Positions 13,777 to 20,658 of a stretch of DNA of 20,658 nt are shown here, piece by piece. The stretch is from Desulfobacterales bacterium (GTDB taxonomy: Bacteria; Desulfobacterota; Desulfobacteria; Desulfobacterales; RPRI01), in assembly GCA_030689795.1 (NCBI GenBank), contig JAUYEO010000010.1, positions 1-20,658 on the forward strand. The letters run 5' to 3'. A program made the translations under genes and the position numbers. Under the pieces are notes generated by a model. It did not search any database, was not told where the DNA came from, and saw only the letters and a list, made by a program, of their open reading frames with translations. How positions within the stretch are numbered: the first letter of the stretch is position 1; each line of letters begins with the position of its first letter.

Positions 13777-16700
13777 TTATTTCTTTTTGGTGAAAACATA
13801 TTTTTCGAGAATCTCAAAAACCAACTCTCTTTTTATGGGCTTTGTCACGTAGTCGTTCATGCCGGCTTCCAGACACTCGTCCCTGTAACCTTTGATGGCA
13901 TGGGCTGTCATTGCAACTATCGGGATATCCTTAAATCCTTTTTTTCTTATTTCTTTTGTAGCTTCCATCCCATCCATGACCGGCATCTGAACATCCATGA
14001 AGATCAGGTCGAAATCATCCGGAGATGCCATATATTTTTCAACTGCTTCAAGACCGTTTCCTGCAATTTCAACATGATAACCTGCTTTCCCCAGCATCAT
14101 TCCGGCAAGTTTCTGGTTAACCGGGTTATCTTCGACAAGCAGAATTCTGGCCGAAGTTTTGAGCTCTTCCTTCAAGGAATATTGTGTCATTATTTTGCGA
14201 TCTTTTGTGGAATCTTCAGGTTTTTCCCCTTTTCTTATTGCCATAACTCTTTCTATCATTTGAAATAATTTGTCGCTCCTGATCGGCTTGCTCAAGAAAC
14301 CGTCAAATCCTGCGGCCTCACATTTTTTTGCATCCCTCTCGATCAGGGATGACAGGGCAATAACTGAAAGTTCAGAAAACATCTCTCCTGCATCACGTAT
14401 CTTTCGCGCAACTTCATATCCGCTCATTCCGGGCATCTGAATATCGCTTAATAAAAGATCAAAAGGGCTTTTTGATTCAAAGGCTTTCTCCAAAACGGAT
14501 AAAACCTCATTCCCGTTCATCAGGGCAACAACATGCATGCCGGCTGACTCTATAACATGCTTTAATATATCAAGATTAGCACGGTTGTCGTCGAGCAATA
14601 GCGCTTTTCTACCGGAAAGAGATACGGGGGCGACCCGCTTTGCTCTTTTTGCTTCAGACTTTTTAAACCATGCCGTAAAATGAAATACGCTTCCTTTTCC
14701 GGCTTCGCTCTCTACCCATACGTCTCCGCCCATGAGGTTTGATATTTTTTTACATATTGACAAACCAAGCCCTGTCCCACCGTACTTGCGCGTAACAGAA
14801 CCGTCTGCCTGCTTGAATGGTTCAAATATAACGGATAATTTGTCTTCCGGAATACCAATGCCTGTATCCCTGATAGTAGCATGAAGTTTTATGAGTTGAT
14901 CTTTTTCCTCTTCAATATCGAGAGAAAGTTCAATTTCGCCAGATTCGGTGAATTTCGGCGCATTCCCCATAAGATTGGTCAGAACCTGCCTGAACCGGAG
15001 GGGATCCCCTTTAACGTGGGAGTGCAGATTGTCTCCTATATGGCAGAGTATCTCGACCGGTTTAACTCCTATTTTGGGCTTTATCAGCTCGCATACATCA
15101 TATGCGATAAGTTCCGGATCAAAATCTATCTCTTCAATGTCGAGTTCCCCGGCTTCTATCTTTGAAAAATCCAGAATTTGATTTACAAGGGCAAGAAGGG
15201 ATTCACCGCTTTTCTTTATCATTCCGGCAAGATCGGTCTGATCTTCTGTCAGGGTGGAATCAAGAAGCATGTCCGTAAAGCCGATAACTCCGTTTAACGG
15301 CGTCCTTATCTCGTGGCTCATGTTTGCTAAAAATTCGCTCTTTGCCATGTTTGCCGATTCGGCGGCCTCTTTAGCTTTTTTAATCTCTTCATCGGCTTTC
15401 ATTCTTTTTGTAATGTCACTTATAAATCCTTCTAAAAATATCAGATTGCCTTCAGGCGAATAAACTCCTTCGCCCTGCTCATGCACCCATTTTATGTCGC
15501 CCAACGCTGTTACGATTCTGTAAACGAGCTGATAGCGCTTTTTTTCAGAGATATATAACTGAACATCATCCCATACGTTTTTCCGGTCATCCGGATGAAT
15601 AATATCGTTAAAGGCAATTTTGTTGTTTCCTATCAAATCATCAGGCTGGTAGCCAGTCAGCTTGACACAACCTTTGCTTACAAACAACATTGTCCAATCT
15701 TTGTCTTTTGCGCACCTGTATGCCATTCCGGGAAGATTATCCATCAGCGTCGAAAGTTTTCGCTCGCTTTCAGTCAATTCATCTTCAAGTTTTTTCTTTT
15801 CGGCAATTTCCCGATTTGCTTTTCTGTAAAGGAAAAAGACAAATGAGCCGGTGAAAAAGCAGAGGATCAGGATTATAAAGCCGCTTTTCTCGGCAAATGG
15901 CGCTGAAAAGCTTGTTAAAGTGGATTTGATGCTTGTCAGGTAAAAGATATTCCATTCCGGGTAATTATCTATTGCAATTTTTGTGAAAAGGAATGTCCGC
16001 CCTGATTTGTCAACCAGATGATTGGTGTTTTCGGCAGGTTCGAGTCCCGTCCATTCCCATGGCCCTTTTCCGAATTGCTTTGATTCTGCAATTTGGGAAA
16101 TATCAGATTCGGGAACTTTCCATAAAAGATAATGTATCCATTCTTTGTAATTTGACGAAAAAATAACTCCATTCGGGGATGTAAGCAGCCAGATTCCTTC
16201 AATATTAGCCGAGAGGTCTTTTTCAAGAAGGTCTATATTCAACTTCATTACCGCAACACCTCTTGGTTCTTCGTTCTTTTGAATATATACCGGATAACTG
16301 ACGTATACGCCCCTTTCACTTGAAGTTACCCCTACAGCCATGTATACAGCCTGCGGTCCGTTGATGGACTTTTTGAAATCCGGGCGGAAAGAGTAGTTTT
16401 TTCCGACGAAGCTTGAAGGGGAATCACGGTTTGAGGATGCCATGGTGGTGCCTTTTGCGTCCATAAGATAGCATACGCTTACTCCAAAGGCTTCACGGAA
16501 ATTGTCTAATATGGTGTTTGCATCTTCGATAGCACCTTTTCCAGGGTTTTTTAAGGCCGCAATTAATTCCTTAGAACTTGCCAAAGCTCTTACCGATTCC
16601 AGATTTTTTGTCAGGAATGAATCGATGTGGTTTTTTGTTGCAAGGGCATAAGAGTAGTTCATCCTCTCGATTTTTTTATTGGCGGCTTCATGCAATGATG

Positions 16701-16779
16701 AATAATAAAGATAACCTCCGGCAAATACTGAAAGAACGGCAAATATTGCTAAAATCGACAGAATTCTTAAAATTTTCAT
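13777..16779 (-). CDS. Hybrid sensor histidine kinase (Cache-PAS-HisKA-HATPase-REC-REC)
   Basis: 1000 residues from the ATG at 16779, preceded by CGGAG; a TTG 13 codons earlier is possible but weaker. Order: helix at 6-27; periplasmic Cache-like sensor (about 30-295) with YLMDAKG and RGVAVMKLNID; second helix at 300-318; PAS domain (about 340-455, ending EGFISDITKR); HisKA with phospho-acceptor H489 in SHEIRTPLNG; HATPase with N606, DTGIGIP (638-644) and GGTGLGLSI; receiver 1 with D779; receiver 2 with D929. It should sense a small extracellular ligand and run an internal phosphorelay. No separate DNA-binding response regulator is adjacent, so its output is unclear. Its position before copZ and copA suggests, but does not prove, a metal-stress link; Cache domains usually bind small organic molecules. 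Confidence 0.93.
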   Translation of the reverse strand: MKILRILSILAIFAVLSVFAGGYLYYSSLHEAANKKIERMNYSYALATKNHIDSFLTKNLESVRALASSKELIAALKNPGKGAIEDANTILDNFREAFGVSVCYLMDAKGTTMASSNRDSPSSFVGKNYSFRPDFKKSINGPQAVYMAVGVTSSERGVYVSYPVYIQKNEEPRGVAVMKLNIDLLEKDLSANIEGIWLLTSPNGVIFSSNYKEWIHYLLWKVPESDISQIAESKQFGKGPWEWTGLEPAENTNHLVDKSGRTFLFTKIAIDNYPEWNIFYLTSIKSTLTSFSAPFAEKSGFIILILCFFTGSFVFFLYRKANREIAEKKKLEDELTESERKLSTLMDNLPGMAYRCAKDKDWTMLFVSKGCVKLTGYQPDDLIGNNKIAFNDIIHPDDRKNVWDDVQLYISEKKRYQLVYRIVTALGDIKWVHEQGEGVYSPEGNLIFLEGFISDITKRMKADEEIKKAKEAAESANMAKSEFLANMSHEIRTPLNGVIGFTDMLLDSTLTEDQTDLAGMIKKSGESLLALVNQILDFSKIEAGELDIEEIDFDPELIAYDVCELIKPKIGVKPVEILCHIGDNLHSHVKGDPLRFRQVLTNLMGNAPKFTESGEIELSLDIEEEKDQLIKLHATIRDTGIGIPEDKLSVIFEPFKQADGSVTRKYGGTGLGLSICKKISNLMGGDVWVESEAGKGSVFHFTAWFKKSEAKRAKRVAPVSLSGRKALLLDDNRANLDILKHVIESAGMHVVALMNGNEVLSVLEKAFESKSPFDLLLSDIQMPGMSGYEVARKIRDAGEMFSELSVIALSSLIERDAKKCEAAGFDGFLSKPIRSDKLFQMIERVMAIRKGEKPEDSTKDRKIMTQYSLKEELKTSARILLVEDNPVNQKLAGMMLGKAGYHVEIAGNGLEAVEKYMASPDDFDLIFMDVQMPVMDGMEATKEIRKKGFKDIPIVAMTAHAIKGYRDECLEAGMNDYVTKPIKRELVFEILEKYVFTKKK

Positions 16780-16847
16780 AATGGTTTTCTCCGGATATCG
16801 TTTATTATTATCGGACAAAGAAGCTTGCCGGCTTCGTAATAGGTCGT

Positions 16848-16949
16848 CATACCCGCGAAAGTCCGCTGCGGTGGAGTCCGCCTTTGTGGGGGTATCGAGG
16901 ATCCTTGGAACTATCTGAAAAGTCCTGATTCTCGCTTCCGTGGAATGAC
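16848..16949. repeat. Degenerate REP-like palindromic region
   Basis: GTCATACCCGCGAAAG at the left and a GGAATGAC-ended sequence at the right (ATTCTCGCTTCCGTGGAATGAC region) resemble the arms of the repeat at 13378-13446. An internal CTTTGTGGGGGTAT pairs imperfectly with ATACCCGCGAAAG. It fills the gap between the zinc-ribbon gene and the kinase start and may end the fur transcript. Confidence 0.5.
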
Positions 16950-16989
16950 AAGAAAGGTGTATTCAGCGCTTTTTGCAAATCCGCAAATT

Positions 16990-17151
16990 CTATTTTCCGA
17001 TTTTACAATCCCCACACCCGCAGACCGGACAATCTACAGCTTGCTTTTCTTTGCTTTTTTCATCATGAAGAAGCCTGTCCACAAAGGTTTTAAACGCATG
17101 TCCGCATTCGGGGCACAAAGCTTCTACTTCATCCTGTTTCTTGTTTTCCAT
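16990..17151 (-). CDS. Small zinc-ribbon protein downstream of the Fur/PerR-type regulator
   Basis: 53 residues from the ATG at 17151, which follows AAAGGA; a longer frame overlapping the regulator gene lacks a good site. Cysteines are CPEC (C13/C16) and CPVCGCGDC (C41, C44, C46, C49), enough for one ribbon-type metal site. It starts 23 bp after the regulator stop on the same strand, so the two are likely one operon. No recognised family beyond zinc ribbon. A role with the regulator is only positional inference. Confidence 0.7.
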   Translation of the reverse strand: MENKKQDEVEALCPECGHAFKTFVDRLLHDEKSKEKQAVDCPVCGCGDCKIGK

Positions 17152-17174
17152 TTGATATCCTTTCAAACTGAGGG

Positions 17175-17600
17175 TTATAATTCTGTTTGATAAGCATCTT
17201 CTTGAGGGCTTTTTGCACATTCAGGGCAAAATCCGATAAACTCCAGCCTGTGGCCTATAATTGAATAATTGGTATATGGCCTTACCTTATTTTCAAGATT
17301 GGTTTCGATTTCAATCAGCGCATCATCAAGACGATCGCATTTAATGCATCTTATATGGTAATGGTTCTCAGGCGTTCCGTCAAAACGCTTAAGAGTGCCG
17401 ACGTATCCGATTTTTTGAATTTCTCTTAATTCAGAGAGAACTTCAAGATTCCGGTAAACTGTTCCGAGGCTTATCCGGGGAAGGCGCTTACGAACCATCG
17501 CATAAATTTCATCAGCTCCGGGATGGGTTTTGACTTTTTTCAGCTCTTCAAGAATAACGGTCCGCTGACGAGTCATTCTATGGTTTTTTCTTTTCTGCAA
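17175..17600 (-). CDS. Fur-family transcriptional regulator, probably PerR-like
   Basis: 141 residues with the Fur fold: a winged helix at about 8-75 (MTRQRTVILEEL, ISLGTVYRNLEVL) and a dimerisation domain with a structural zinc site CIKC (C85/C88) and CPEC (C125/C128). Possible regulatory metal ligands are H26, D74, H80, H82 and D89/D92/D93. D74 in RFD matches the Asp of PerR rather than the Glu usual in Fur, which favours peroxide sensing. The start is TTG at 17600; the next ATG at 17576 would remove residues before the recognition fold and has no better ribosome site. It may control the oxidative-stress genes at 5-11 kb, a link supported by gene content and one candidate palindrome. Confidence 0.9.
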   Translation of the reverse strand: MQKRKNHRMTRQRTVILEELKKVKTHPGADEIYAMVRKRLPRISLGTVYRNLEVLSELREIQKIGYVGTLKRFDGTPENHYHIRCIKCDRLDDALIEIETNLENKVRPYTNYSIIGHRLEFIGFCPECAKSPQEDAYQTEL

Positions 17601-17655
17601 CGCCTGTCAGTTCTCCAAATATTTTAAAAAATTAAAGCTCCCCGCCGCAAGCAAC

Positions 17656-17677
17656 GGAGAATGCGCCCTTTGTTTCG
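17656..17677 (-). repeat. Second dispersed repeat family, copy 2
   Basis: On the minus strand CGAAACAAAGGGCGCATTCT plus CC, 18 of 22 bases like the copy at 13745-13766. It continues into a CTCCG...CGGGGAG stem just upstream of the regulator gene. Confidence 0.5.
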
Positions 17678-17687
17678 GTTCAATAAT

Positions 17688-17741
17688 TGATGGTATTGTA
17701 AAAGTCCGATTTTGTTCTCTCGACTTTTTTCCGGGTCCATC
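17688..17741. repeat. Inverted pair of the GTAAAAAGTCG dispersed repeat
   Basis: TGATGGTATTGTAAAAGTCC at 17688-17707 faces CGACTTTTTTCCGGGTCCAT at 17720-17739 with an 11-12 bp loop. Both arms are diverged members of the family seen at 4697, 13486 and 20521. It lies about 90 bp upstream of the Fur/PerR-type start in a 520 bp gap without intact genes. Confidence 0.65.
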
Positions 17742-17859
17742 ATAATTTAAGTTAATTTTATACATGACATAAAAACAAATTTTTTTCAATGGCCTGATAT
17801 AAACATTTGTCTTTGTCAGTGCTTGTTTTTTTGAAAATGGAATTGATCGGGTAAAAAGT

Positions 17860-17924
17860 GAAGCCCAGCTCTGAAGAGCGGGGCTTCCCGGTAAGGAAAG
17901 TATCTATTTCAGACAGCTTTCCTT
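17860..17924. ncRNA. Two consecutive strong hairpins, unassigned structured element
   Basis: Hairpin 1 (17860-17887): GAAGCCC pairs with GGGCTTC, with an inner stem GCTCT/AGAGC. Hairpin 2 (17893-17924): AAGGAAAG pairs perfectly with CTTTCCTT, with inner TCT/AGA. A smaller CCTTAAAAGG palindrome follows. The element lies 150-210 bp upstream of the nqrF-like gene. It may be a leader RNA, a bidirectional terminator, or the hairpin end of a decayed IS200/IS605-type element. No known riboswitch class was recognised and no transposase is visible. Confidence 0.4.
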
Positions 17925-18071
17925 GACACCACCTTAAAAGGCTGGGATTGCGGGAAGCGGTCCGGTCAAGAATGAAGTTACATGATAATTACATAATGAC
18001 TATATTGAAAAGTGGATTTAATGATGCTAATGGGGAAAAACATATAAAGGCGTATAATCCGAAGTTCCGAT

Positions 18072-18144
18072 ATGACATATATCGTCAGCTTCATAGCTTT
18101 TAGCTTTGTGAGTTATCATATTGATATGTCTTGTGGAGGAAGGC
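18072..18144 (+). pseudogene. nqrF: Frameshifted N-terminal membrane anchor of nqrF
   Basis: ATG at 18072 opens MTYIVSFIAFSFV. One extra base (A at about 18111) puts this out of frame with VIILICLVEEGVAGREK, which leads into the main reading frame. Removing that base gives one NqrF-like protein of about 402 residues with the expected single N-terminal helix. A weak GAAG site lies 7 bp before the ATG. Confidence 0.7.
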
Positions 18145-19281
18145 GTGGCAGGAAGAGAAAAATTTGTTATCATAAATGATGATCCGGAAAGGAGAATTCG
18201 TACTTCAGATGGCAATACCCTTCTTTCGAGTCTCGCTGAAAACGGTATATACCTTCCTTCGGCCTGCGGCGGAAGGGGGATCTGCGGGACATGCAAGTGT
18301 GTCGTTAAAGAGGGCGGAGGAGAGGTGTTGCCGGCCGAACTAAGACATATCGGTGAAACCGAACGGAAGAATCTTTTTCGCCTTGCTTGCCAGATAAAAA
18401 TTAAAGAGAATCTTAAAATAAATTTACCCGACGAAATATTCAGTATAAAAAAGTATAGCTCAACCGTGATTTCAAATGAGAATGTCGCGCCGTTTATTAA
18501 AGAGCTTATACTTAAGCTTGATAAAGGCAAAGAATTGAATTTCAAATCAGGCGCATATATACAGATTGATATTCCCGGATATGAACTTTCTTTTAAGGAA
18601 TTCAGCGTTGCCGGGAAATACCATGAATCATGGGATAAAGTTGATCTCTGGAGTCTTAAAGCAAGCTCTGAAGAACCTGTATTCAGGGCTTATTCAATGG
18701 CCAATCCGCCTTCTGAAAAAAATGTGCTCAGATTCACGATACGTATTGCAATTCCACCTGCGGGGAAAAAGGAAATATCTCCCGGAATAAGCTCGTCATA
18801 TATTTTTAACCTGAAACCGGGGGATAACGTAACCTTAACTGGTCCTTATGGAGATTTTTTTATTAAGAATACCGACAGGGAGATCTGCTTTATAGGCGGT
18901 GGAGCCGGCATGGCCCCGATGCGCAGTCAGATACTGGATCAGCTTCTTACGGTTAAAACTAAAAGGAAGATTACTTTCTGGTACGGGGCAAGATCGAAAC
19001 AGGATTTGTTTTATGCTGATGAATTCAGTGAGCTTGAAAGGAAATTCGGTAATTTTAAATATCATCTTGCCCTTTCCGAACCGCAACCGGAAGAAAGGTG
19101 GGAAGGATTAACGGGCTTCATTCACCAGTGCCTGTGTGATAATTATCTTGTTTCACATAAAGACCCGTCTGAGATCGAATATTATCTTTGCGGGCCTCCG
19201 ATGATGATAAATGCTGCGGTAAAAATGCTTGAAGGTCTTGGCGTTAAACAGGATATGATAGCCTACGACAAATTCGGATAG
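18145..19281 (+). CDS. nqrF: NqrF-like NADH:quinone reductase subunit (2Fe-2S, FAD, NAD domains), anchor frameshifted
   Basis: The open frame extends back to TTG at 18121; the GTG at 18145 is preferred for translation because GGAGG lies 6 bp before it. Residue numbers count from 18121. A plant-type [2Fe-2S] domain has C49, C55, C58 and C90. An FAD domain carries RAYS (189-192) and GPYGDF, and an NAD domain carries GGGAGMAPMRS (259-269) and CGPPMM (357-362). This is the electron-input subunit of Na+-translocating NADH:quinone reductase, which oxidises NADH at the membrane. The N-terminal helix is separated by a frameshift, so a soluble reductase may be made instead. No other nqr genes lie nearby; an acyl-CoA dehydrogenase follows after 71 bp. 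A stand-alone reductase role is possible. Confidence 0.88.
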   Translation: MAGREKFVIINDDPERRIRTSDGNTLLSSLAENGIYLPSACGGRGICGTCKCVVKEGGGEVLPAELRHIGETERKNLFRLACQIKIKENLKINLPDEIFSIKKYSSTVISNENVAPFIKELILKLDKGKELNFKSGAYIQIDIPGYELSFKEFSVAGKYHESWDKVDLWSLKASSEEPVFRAYSMANPPSEKNVLRFTIRIAIPPAGKKEISPGISSSYIFNLKPGDNVTLTGPYGDFFIKNTDREICFIGGGAGMAPMRSQILDQLLTVKTKRKITFWYGARSKQDLFYADEFSELERKFGNFKYHLALSEPQPEERWEGLTGFIHQCLCDNYLVSHKDPSEIEYYLCGPPMMINAAVKMLEGLGVKQDMIAYDKFG

Positions 19282-19352
19282 AAGAATTTTTCAGGAACGG
19301 ATAAAATTTTTCAAATAAACCATTTACAGAATTACCCAGAAAGGAAAAGAGC

Positions 19353-20504
19353 ATGGATTTCAACCTATCAACAGACCATGAAATTTTGCGCGATTCGGTT
19401 CGGAAATTTGCCGAAAAAGAGATCAAGCCTGTAGCAAGAGAACTGGACAGGAAAGAAGAATTTTCCTACGAAACAATGCAGAAAATGGCGGAGCTTGGTC
19501 TTTTCGGTGTTTTCGTTTCGGATAAGTATGGCGGACAGGCGATGGATTATCTTTCGTATATAATTGCGGTTGAAGAGATTGCAAGAATTGACGGATCGCA
19601 TGCTGCAACTGTTGCAGCCGAAAATTCACTTGGTATCGGGCCTCTCTATTATTTCGGAAACGAAGAGCAAAAACGGAAATATCTTCCCAAGCTCTGCAAA
19701 GGAGAGACCCTCTGGGGTTTTGGCTTAACCGAAGCAAATGCGGGATCGGATGCCGCAAGCTCAAGAACAAATGCTGTCCTTGATGGGAATGAATGGGTGA
19801 TTAACGGAAGCAAGATATTCATCACGAATGCTTCCACCAAAATCTCTGCCGGTTCGACTGTCCTGTGCCGGACGGGCACCAGGGAGGACGGCAGGCCAGA
19901 GCTTTCCTGCATCCTTGTTGAAGCGGGAACGCGGGGATACACGACAAAGGTTATGCATGACAAGATGATGTGGAGGGCATCAAATACAAGCGAACTCTAT
20001 TTTGAAGATTGCAGGGTTCCGAAGGAAAATCTTTTAGGGCCGAGGGGGCAGGGATTTTACCAGATGATGCAGACCCTTGACGGGGGCAGGCTCTCAATAG
20101 GAGCAATGGGGCTTGGGGGGGCTCAGGGATGCTTTGACATGGCGCTTAAATACAGCAATGAAAGAGAACAATTCGGTCAGCCGATTGCCCGTTTTCAGGT
20201 AAATGCCTTTAAACTTGCCGACATGGCTGTCGAGATTGAATGCGCCCGTCTTCTGCTTTACAAGGCTTGCTGGCTGCGCGACAATAACATGGCTTTTTCA
20301 AAAGAGGCTGCAATGGCAAAATTATATTGTTCTGAAGCAATGTATATGTGCGCCAATCATGCTGTTCAGCTTCATGGCGGATACGGCCTGATGCAGGAGT
20401 ATGATGTGGAGAGGTTCTACAGGGACCAGAAACTCCTTGAAATAGGAGAAGGAACTTCCGAGGTGCAGAGAATTGTTATAGCAAGGCATGTCGGAGCAAT
20501 ATAG
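19353..20504 (+). CDS. Acyl-CoA dehydrogenase
   Basis: 383 residues, the usual size of short-chain-type acyl-CoA dehydrogenases. The N-terminal helical domain is followed by the FAD/substrate signature FGLTEANAGSDAASSRTNA, the beta domain with MMWRASNTSELYFEDCRVP, and the C-terminal domain with REQFGQPIARFQ and QLHGGYGLMQEYDVERFYRD. E366 in EIGEGTSEVQR is the expected catalytic base. It oxidises an acyl-CoA to the enoyl-CoA with FAD, passing electrons to ETF or another carrier. The ATG at 19353 follows AAAGGAAAAGAG. It lies 71 bp after the nqrF-like gene and may be cotranscribed. Butyryl-, glutaryl- or branched-chain specificity cannot be decided from motifs alone. Confidence 0.95.
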   Translation: MDFNLSTDHEILRDSVRKFAEKEIKPVARELDRKEEFSYETMQKMAELGLFGVFVSDKYGGQAMDYLSYIIAVEEIARIDGSHAATVAAENSLGIGPLYYFGNEEQKRKYLPKLCKGETLWGFGLTEANAGSDAASSRTNAVLDGNEWVINGSKIFITNASTKISAGSTVLCRTGTREDGRPELSCILVEAGTRGYTTKVMHDKMMWRASNTSELYFEDCRVPKENLLGPRGQGFYQMMQTLDGGRLSIGAMGLGGAQGCFDMALKYSNEREQFGQPIARFQVNAFKLADMAVEIECARLLLYKACWLRDNNMAFSKEAAMAKLYCSEAMYMCANHAVQLHGGYGLMQEYDVERFYRDQKLLEIGEGTSEVQRIVIARHVGAI

Positions 20505-20520
20505 CCCGTAATTAAACAAT

Positions 20521-20658
20521 GATGAACTCGTAAAAAGTCGAAATATGCTCACTTAATGAGCTTTTTGGGGATTTTTAAGTCACTTCGCTAAATCACAAGA
20601 ACTCGGGCTAACGCCCTCAAACAGCTTGTGATTTTTAACGCTCAGTTCCTTAAAAATC
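20521..20658. repeat. Palindromic repeat element, probably continuing past the window
   Basis: It begins with GATGAACTCGTAAAAAGTCG (20521-20540), a copy of the dispersed family. A small GCTCACTTAATGAGC hairpin follows. GATTTTTAAG (20570-20579) pairs exactly with CTTAAAAATC (20649-20658). Inside these, ATCACAAG (20592-20599) pairs with CTTGTGAT (20625-20632) and GGGC pairs with GCCC. It starts 16 bp after the acyl-CoA dehydrogenase stop and could terminate that transcript. Confidence 0.75.

Noticed and set aside
13717..14268. Plus-strand open frame of 183 codons
   Set aside because: Antisense to the receiver domains of the hybrid kinase; no ribosome site or known domain.
17607..17789. Minus-strand 60-codon frame before the Fur/PerR-type gene
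   Set aside because: It runs through the inverted repeat and second repeat family, with no ribosome site or domain; considered non-coding.
17860..17924. tRNA or known riboswitch in the double-hairpin region
   Set aside because: No cloverleaf, T-loop GTTCRA motif or known riboswitch consensus could be fitted.
18027..18545. Minus-strand open frame of 172 codons
   Set aside because: Antisense to the ferredoxin domain of the nqrF-like gene, whose cysteine motif is unmistakable.

Overview
The window looks like a chromosomal segment of an anaerobic sulfate-reducing bacterium of the Desulfobacterota, probably Desulfobacterales. The grounds are the gene content: two-iron superoxide reductase, rubredoxin:oxygen oxidoreductase with its own rubredoxin, rubrerythrin-type proteins, multiheme c cytochromes, a HEAT-repeat protein resembling the DVU0298 family, an NqrF-type flavoprotein and an acyl-CoA dehydrogenase. 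Base composition is moderate to slightly AT-rich. No rRNA, tRNA, CRISPR array or intact transposase was seen.

Layout. From about 10.1 kb leftwards to base 1, everything reads on the minus strand and forms a long oxygen/redox island. In transcription order it holds a rubrerythrin remnant, desulfoferrodoxin, a rubredoxin-like protein, a zinc ribbon, a 3 x 27 bp tandem repeat and a CydA/CydB deletion fusion. Next come a triheme cytochrome c7-like protein, a flavodoxin-fold/ArsC fusion, rubredoxin, the flavodiiron oxygen reductase, a ferredoxin and the HEAT protein. After a palindromic repeat element come two CydA-like membrane subunits, one carrying a C-terminal extension with eight c-type heme motifs, and a partial RND/MFP adaptor. 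A lone rubrerythrin-like diiron gene reads rightwards from the divergent control region (10.1-10.38 kb). From 17.6 to 10.86 kb the minus strand carries a PerR/Fur-type regulator with a zinc ribbon, a large hybrid histidine kinase, CopZ and the copper ATPase CopA. The right end reads on the plus strand: a non-coding stretch with strong hairpins, an nqrF-like gene with an apparent +1 frameshift in its membrane anchor, and an acyl-CoA dehydrogenase.

How it fits together. The island removes O2 and reactive oxygen: superoxide via Dfx, O2 via rubredoxin and Roo, peroxide via rubrerythrin-type proteins. The bd-type oxidase genes have been reduced to a small in-frame chimera. The same island carries an unusual pair of CydA-like subunits in which the large one lacks a long quinol loop and its last helix is replaced by periplasmic c-type heme domains. 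This is the most interesting system here: a c-heme-linked bd-superfamily complex next to the scar of a quinol-linked one. Several genes are damaged (rubrerythrin, cydAB, nqrF, possibly the rubredoxin-like gene), and short palindromic repeats occupy most of the larger gaps.
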